NCBI GenBank assembly: GCA_947627835.1
Contig: CANQXM010000061.1
Location: forward strand, 1 to 7,074
Origin: an uncultured Bacilli bacterium
GTDB lineage: Bacteria; Bacillota_I; Bacilli_A; RF39; UBA660
Length of the DNA: 7,074 nucleotides
Reading direction: 5' to 3'
In this document: positions 5,167 through 7,074 of the stretch, piece after piece
How positions within the stretch are numbered: position 1 is the first letter of the stretch
Layout of the letters: each line of letters starts with the position of its first letter
Made by a program: the position numbers and the translations under genes
Notes under the pieces: generated by a model
What the model was told of the DNA's origin: nothing
The model's input: the letters and a program-made list of their open reading frames with translations, nothing else
Database searches by the model: none

Positions 5167-6930
5167 ATGGAATTAAATCCTTTTAAAGTTAAGAATAAAA
5201 AGAAACAAGTATTTATTATATCAAGTTTGTTAATTATAATTTCTTTAATTGTTGTTGTCATTATCCAAAGTTATGCTTTGTATGAAGTACAGAAAGAATA
5301 TGATGTAATAGAAGGTAGTGTCCCTACTCACATGGATAACTTTGATGTAAAGGTAGCACTAACAATAGATGGAACTCCATCAACTACTTTTCCAGAAAAA
5401 GGTAGTAACAAGACAGTAGATAGTATCATTTGTGATAAAGGAGCAACAGCAACCTGGGATTATGAAAAGTGGGATATCATTGTTCATAATGTAAAACAAA
5501 CAAAAACCAAGTGTCAGGTAAATTTTGTTACTAAGTATACGGATTCTGTGTTAAATGGAAATGATCCAGTACTAGCTGAGAATCTAATTCCAGTAACAAT
5601 TGAAAATCAAAATGGAGAGAATATAGTAAAGAAAGCATCCCAAAAAGATGCTTGGTATTCTTATCAAGATAAACAGTGGGCGAATGCAGTCATCTTAAAA
5701 GATGAAAATGAAACCTATAAAGCAGGAGAGGAAATTCCAGAAGATAAAATAGAAAGTTACTTCGTATGGATTCCAAAATTTGATTATCAAATCTTTAATA
5801 TTACTGATTATCCAGATCTTGGAACAGTAACCAATAAAGTAGAAACAATTAAAATAAGATTTAACGCCAGTAGTACAACTGATACAAGTAGTGAATGTAA
5901 AAGTCCAAATAAAAGCGGTGATATCGGAACTTGTACTGTTGGAAAATGGATGACACACCCTGCGTTTGTAGATGGCTTTGAAGGAATTACTGGAATGTGG
6001 GTAGGAAAGTTTGAAACATCAAGAGATACTTCTGTATCTATCAAAGAAAATGAAATAAACTCAGATGCAATTCAGATTAGACCAAATGTATCTTCATGGA
6101 GAATTATTCAACCAGCTCATGCTTTTTATAGTACTTATCATTACAAACGAGAGTTAGATAGTCATATGATGAAAAATACAGAATGGGGTGCAGTGGCTTA
6201 TTTAACACAAAGTCAGTATGGAAAGACCTCTCAAGTACGGATTAATAACAATAGTAATTATGTAACTGGATATGCAGGAGTACATGAACCTACTATTGGT
6301 TATACCGGAAGAAGTATATCTTGCACTACTACACCCAGTGCATGTAATGAGTATGGAACAGATACTAACATTACAAAACCATGGAATGATACAACTACTT
6401 TAGGAATGGCAAGTACTACTGGAAACGTTACTGGAATTTACGATATGAATGGTGGAGCTTACGAATATGTAATGGGCTCCATGATGAACGATAAAGGAAT
6501 GCTCACAAGTGGAAGACATAGTACATGGAACAGCAATTTTATTGGGGCATTAACCTATCCAAATGATGATAGTAATACCAATAATCGTATCAAAACAGAA
6601 TGGACACAAGAAGATGGAGGAGTACCTTATCCAGAAAATAAATACTTTAATTTGTATCAGTATGGACCTTCCGATTCTGGTTATAATCGTCGTATTTTAG
6701 GGGATGCAACTGGAGAAATGGGACCTTTTCAAGATAAAACATATGATACTCAGACACGACATGTTAGTTCATGGAATGACAATGAAGCTTGGTTTGTCTT
6801 TCGCAACTCACCTTGGTTCGTTCGCGGTAGTTCTTGGAATAATGGTACTGGAGCGGGTATGTTTGCGTTCGGTAATGCCGATGGGGTTGCGGCCGGTATT
6901 TATAGTTTTCGAGTTGTGCTTTCCATATAA
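5167..6930 (+). CDS. Membrane-anchored surface protein with C-terminal CLec/FGE-like domain, paralog 2; possible DGR target
   Basis: This is the second 587-aa member, colinear with paralog 1 without a gap. The anchor helix is at about 17-38. Cys pairs are at 89/116, 244/256 and 386/393; paralog 1 has an extra Cys at 310. The CLec-like domain shows TGNVTGIYDMNGGAYEYVMG (419-438) and ends WFVRGSSWNNGTGAGMFAF...SFRVVLSI. That end closely resembles known DGR target tails (RGG.WNNG..AG.F). Hand-counted differences from paralog 1 are 6 of 80 residues at 121-200, 29 of 80 at 441-520 and 23 of 40 at 541-580. The anchor and middle part are thus conserved while the putative binding face varies. The start ATG sits just after leader 2. 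Extracellular display is predicted from the anchor; the ligand is unknown. The next leader starts 4 nt after the stop codon. Confidence 0.85.
   Translation: MELNPFKVKNKKKQVFIISSLLIIISLIVVVIIQSYALYEVQKEYDVIEGSVPTHMDNFDVKVALTIDGTPSTTFPEKGSNKTVDSIICDKGATATWDYEKWDIIVHNVKQTKTKCQVNFVTKYTDSVLNGNDPVLAENLIPVTIENQNGENIVKKASQKDAWYSYQDKQWANAVILKDENETYKAGEEIPEDKIESYFVWIPKFDYQIFNITDYPDLGTVTNKVETIKIRFNASSTTDTSSECKSPNKSGDIGTCTVGKWMTHPAFVDGFEGITGMWVGKFETSRDTSVSIKENEINSDAIQIRPNVSSWRIIQPAHAFYSTYHYKRELDSHMMKNTEWGAVAYLTQSQYGKTSQVRINNNSNYVTGYAGVHEPTIGYTGRSISCTTTPSACNEYGTDTNITKPWNDTTTLGMASTTGNVTGIYDMNGGAYEYVMGSMMNDKGMLTSGRHSTWNSNFIGALTYPNDDSNTNNRIKTEWTQEDGGVPYPENKYFNLYQYGPSDSGYNRRILGDATGEMGPFQDKTYDTQTRHVSSWNDNEAWFVFRNSPWFVRGSSWNNGTGAGMFAFGNADGVAAGIYSFRVVLSI
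6787..6906 (+). other. Hypervariable, adenine-poor C-terminal segment of paralog 2 (candidate DGR variable region)
   Basis: This covers residues 541-580. Adenine is 17 of 120 bases (14%) and GC 50% by hand count; in a control stretch of the same gene (5521-5640) adenine is 49 of 120 (41%) and GC 31%. The change is abrupt at about 6787. Many variable codons end in T or C, as expected from randomised AAT/AAC template codons. Residues kept against paralog 1 form the CLec frame. There is no template repeat or reverse transcriptase in the window, so activity cannot be judged. Confidence 0.5.
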
Positions 6931-6934
6931 TATG

Positions 6935-7014
6935 TTAGAAATAATGAGTACTCTAAACCTAAAAAATTGAAAAATAAACCTCTAAACTTAGAAGTAAGAA
7001 TAGAGGTTTTTTAT
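6935..7014 (+). repeat. Conserved cassette leader, copy 3 of 3
   Basis: This 80-nt copy differs from copy 1 at three positions. The 8-codon frame (from 6944) now ends in Asn (MSTLNLKN). The same substitution turns the following ATG into TTG, which removes the alternative in-frame start seen in copy 1. Confidence 0.85.
6976..7012 (+). terminator. Leader hairpin with embedded Shine-Dalgarno, copy 3
   Basis: AAACCTCTA (6976-6984) pairs with TAGAGGTTT (7001-7009), with the same loop and six T (7007-7012); AGAGG lies 8 nt before ATG 7015. No other terminator separates paralogs 2 and 3, so this hairpin is the only stop for paralog 2 transcripts. Confidence 0.65.
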
Positions 7015-7074
7015 ATGGAATTGAATCCTTTTAAAATAAAAAGTAAGAAGAAGCAAGTATTTGTTATATCAAGT
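7015..7074 (+). CDS. Third paralog of the anchored CLec-like family (5' end only)
   Basis: Only the first 20 codons are in the window (MELNPFKIKSKKKQVFVISS). They match the basic start and the beginning of the anchor helix of paralogs 1 and 2, and follow the same leader. The first seven codons are identical in DNA sequence to those of paralog 1. The array therefore continues beyond the window, and the remaining domains are assumed rather than seen. Confidence 0.8.
   Translation, partial: MELNPFKIKSKKKQVFVISS

Noticed and set aside
3508..5958. Antisense frames of 87 codons at the same place in both paralogs (3508-3771 and 5695-5958, minus strand).
   Set aside because: Their similarity simply mirrors the conserved sense protein; they have no ribosome site or promoter.
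4600..6906. Both variable segments copied recently from a single common template.
   Set aside because: The fixed codons (for example GTA/GTT, CGT/CGC, TTT/TTC, TCT/TCC) differ at silent sites with T-C changes; a common template would need adenine at many implausible third positions.
2980..6930. Active formylglycine-generating enzyme (sulfatase modifier).
   Set aside because: The fold-level motifs fit, but the C-terminal part lacks the cysteine pair expected near RGGSW in active FGE, and the protein is anchored with a variable tip.
4517..6970. Plus-strand frames of 62 and 88 codons across the ends of paralogs 1 and 2.
   Set aside because: They are out-of-frame shadows of the CLec coding region, opened by its low stop-codon content; the second runs into leader 3 by chance.
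1..7074. tRNA, rRNA, CRISPR array or insertion sequence.
   Set aside because: No cloverleaf, rRNA-like block, regularly spaced short repeats or transposase was seen; the three leaders are too far apart and gene-associated to be CRISPR repeats.

Overview
The window is an AT-rich, Gram-positive-type chromosomal segment. Canonical AGGAGG-like ribosome sites, sigma-A-type promoters, a recA-rny gene order and a standard code with TGG as Trp all point to Bacillota, most likely an uncultured gut Bacilli-type (Erysipelotrichia/RF39-like) lineage. That taxonomic guess is inference only.

Layout. Positions 1-403 hold the 3' end of recA, closed by a terminator. A good promoter (433-461) drives rny (506-2059), encoding the membrane-anchored RNase Y, which ends at a second terminator (2074-2097). 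exoA (2148-2903) encodes an exonuclease III / AP endonuclease. This first part is ordinary housekeeping DNA for repair and RNA turnover.

From 2900 onward the window changes to an accessory array. It holds two full-length paralogous genes (2980-4743 and 5167-6930, 587 aa each, alignable without gaps, about 78% identical by hand count) and the first 20 codons of a third (7015-7074 and beyond). Each encodes a short basic N-terminus, one membrane anchor, a conserved extracellular middle part and a C-terminal C-type-lectin/formylglycine-enzyme-like (CLec) domain ending in WFVRG...G.G.F.F...SFRVVLS. The last 40 residues before SFRVVLS differ at 23 positions. In the same stretch adenine falls from about 41% to 14-20% of the coding strand. 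Fold, hypervariable positions and adenine loss together look like the variable region of a diversity-generating retroelement (DGR) target. No reverse transcriptase or template repeat is in the window.

Each array gene is preceded by a nearly identical leader of about 80 nt, more conserved than the coding DNA it precedes. It carries a tiny conserved reading frame and a terminator-like hairpin whose 3' arm contains the only plausible Shine-Dalgarno site. The leader may therefore gate both transcription and translation of each cassette.

Between the first and second array genes (4744-5088) lies a compact convergent unit. A plus-strand promoter makes a predicted RNA of about 95 nt, and a minus-strand promoter makes a predicted RNA of about 150-180 nt that encodes a 21-residue hydrophobic peptide. 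The two share a terminator. The arrangement resembles a type I toxin-antitoxin locus. My reading of the whole: a family of surface-displayed, diversified ligand-binding proteins in tandem, with shared leader control and possibly an addiction-like element embedded in the array.
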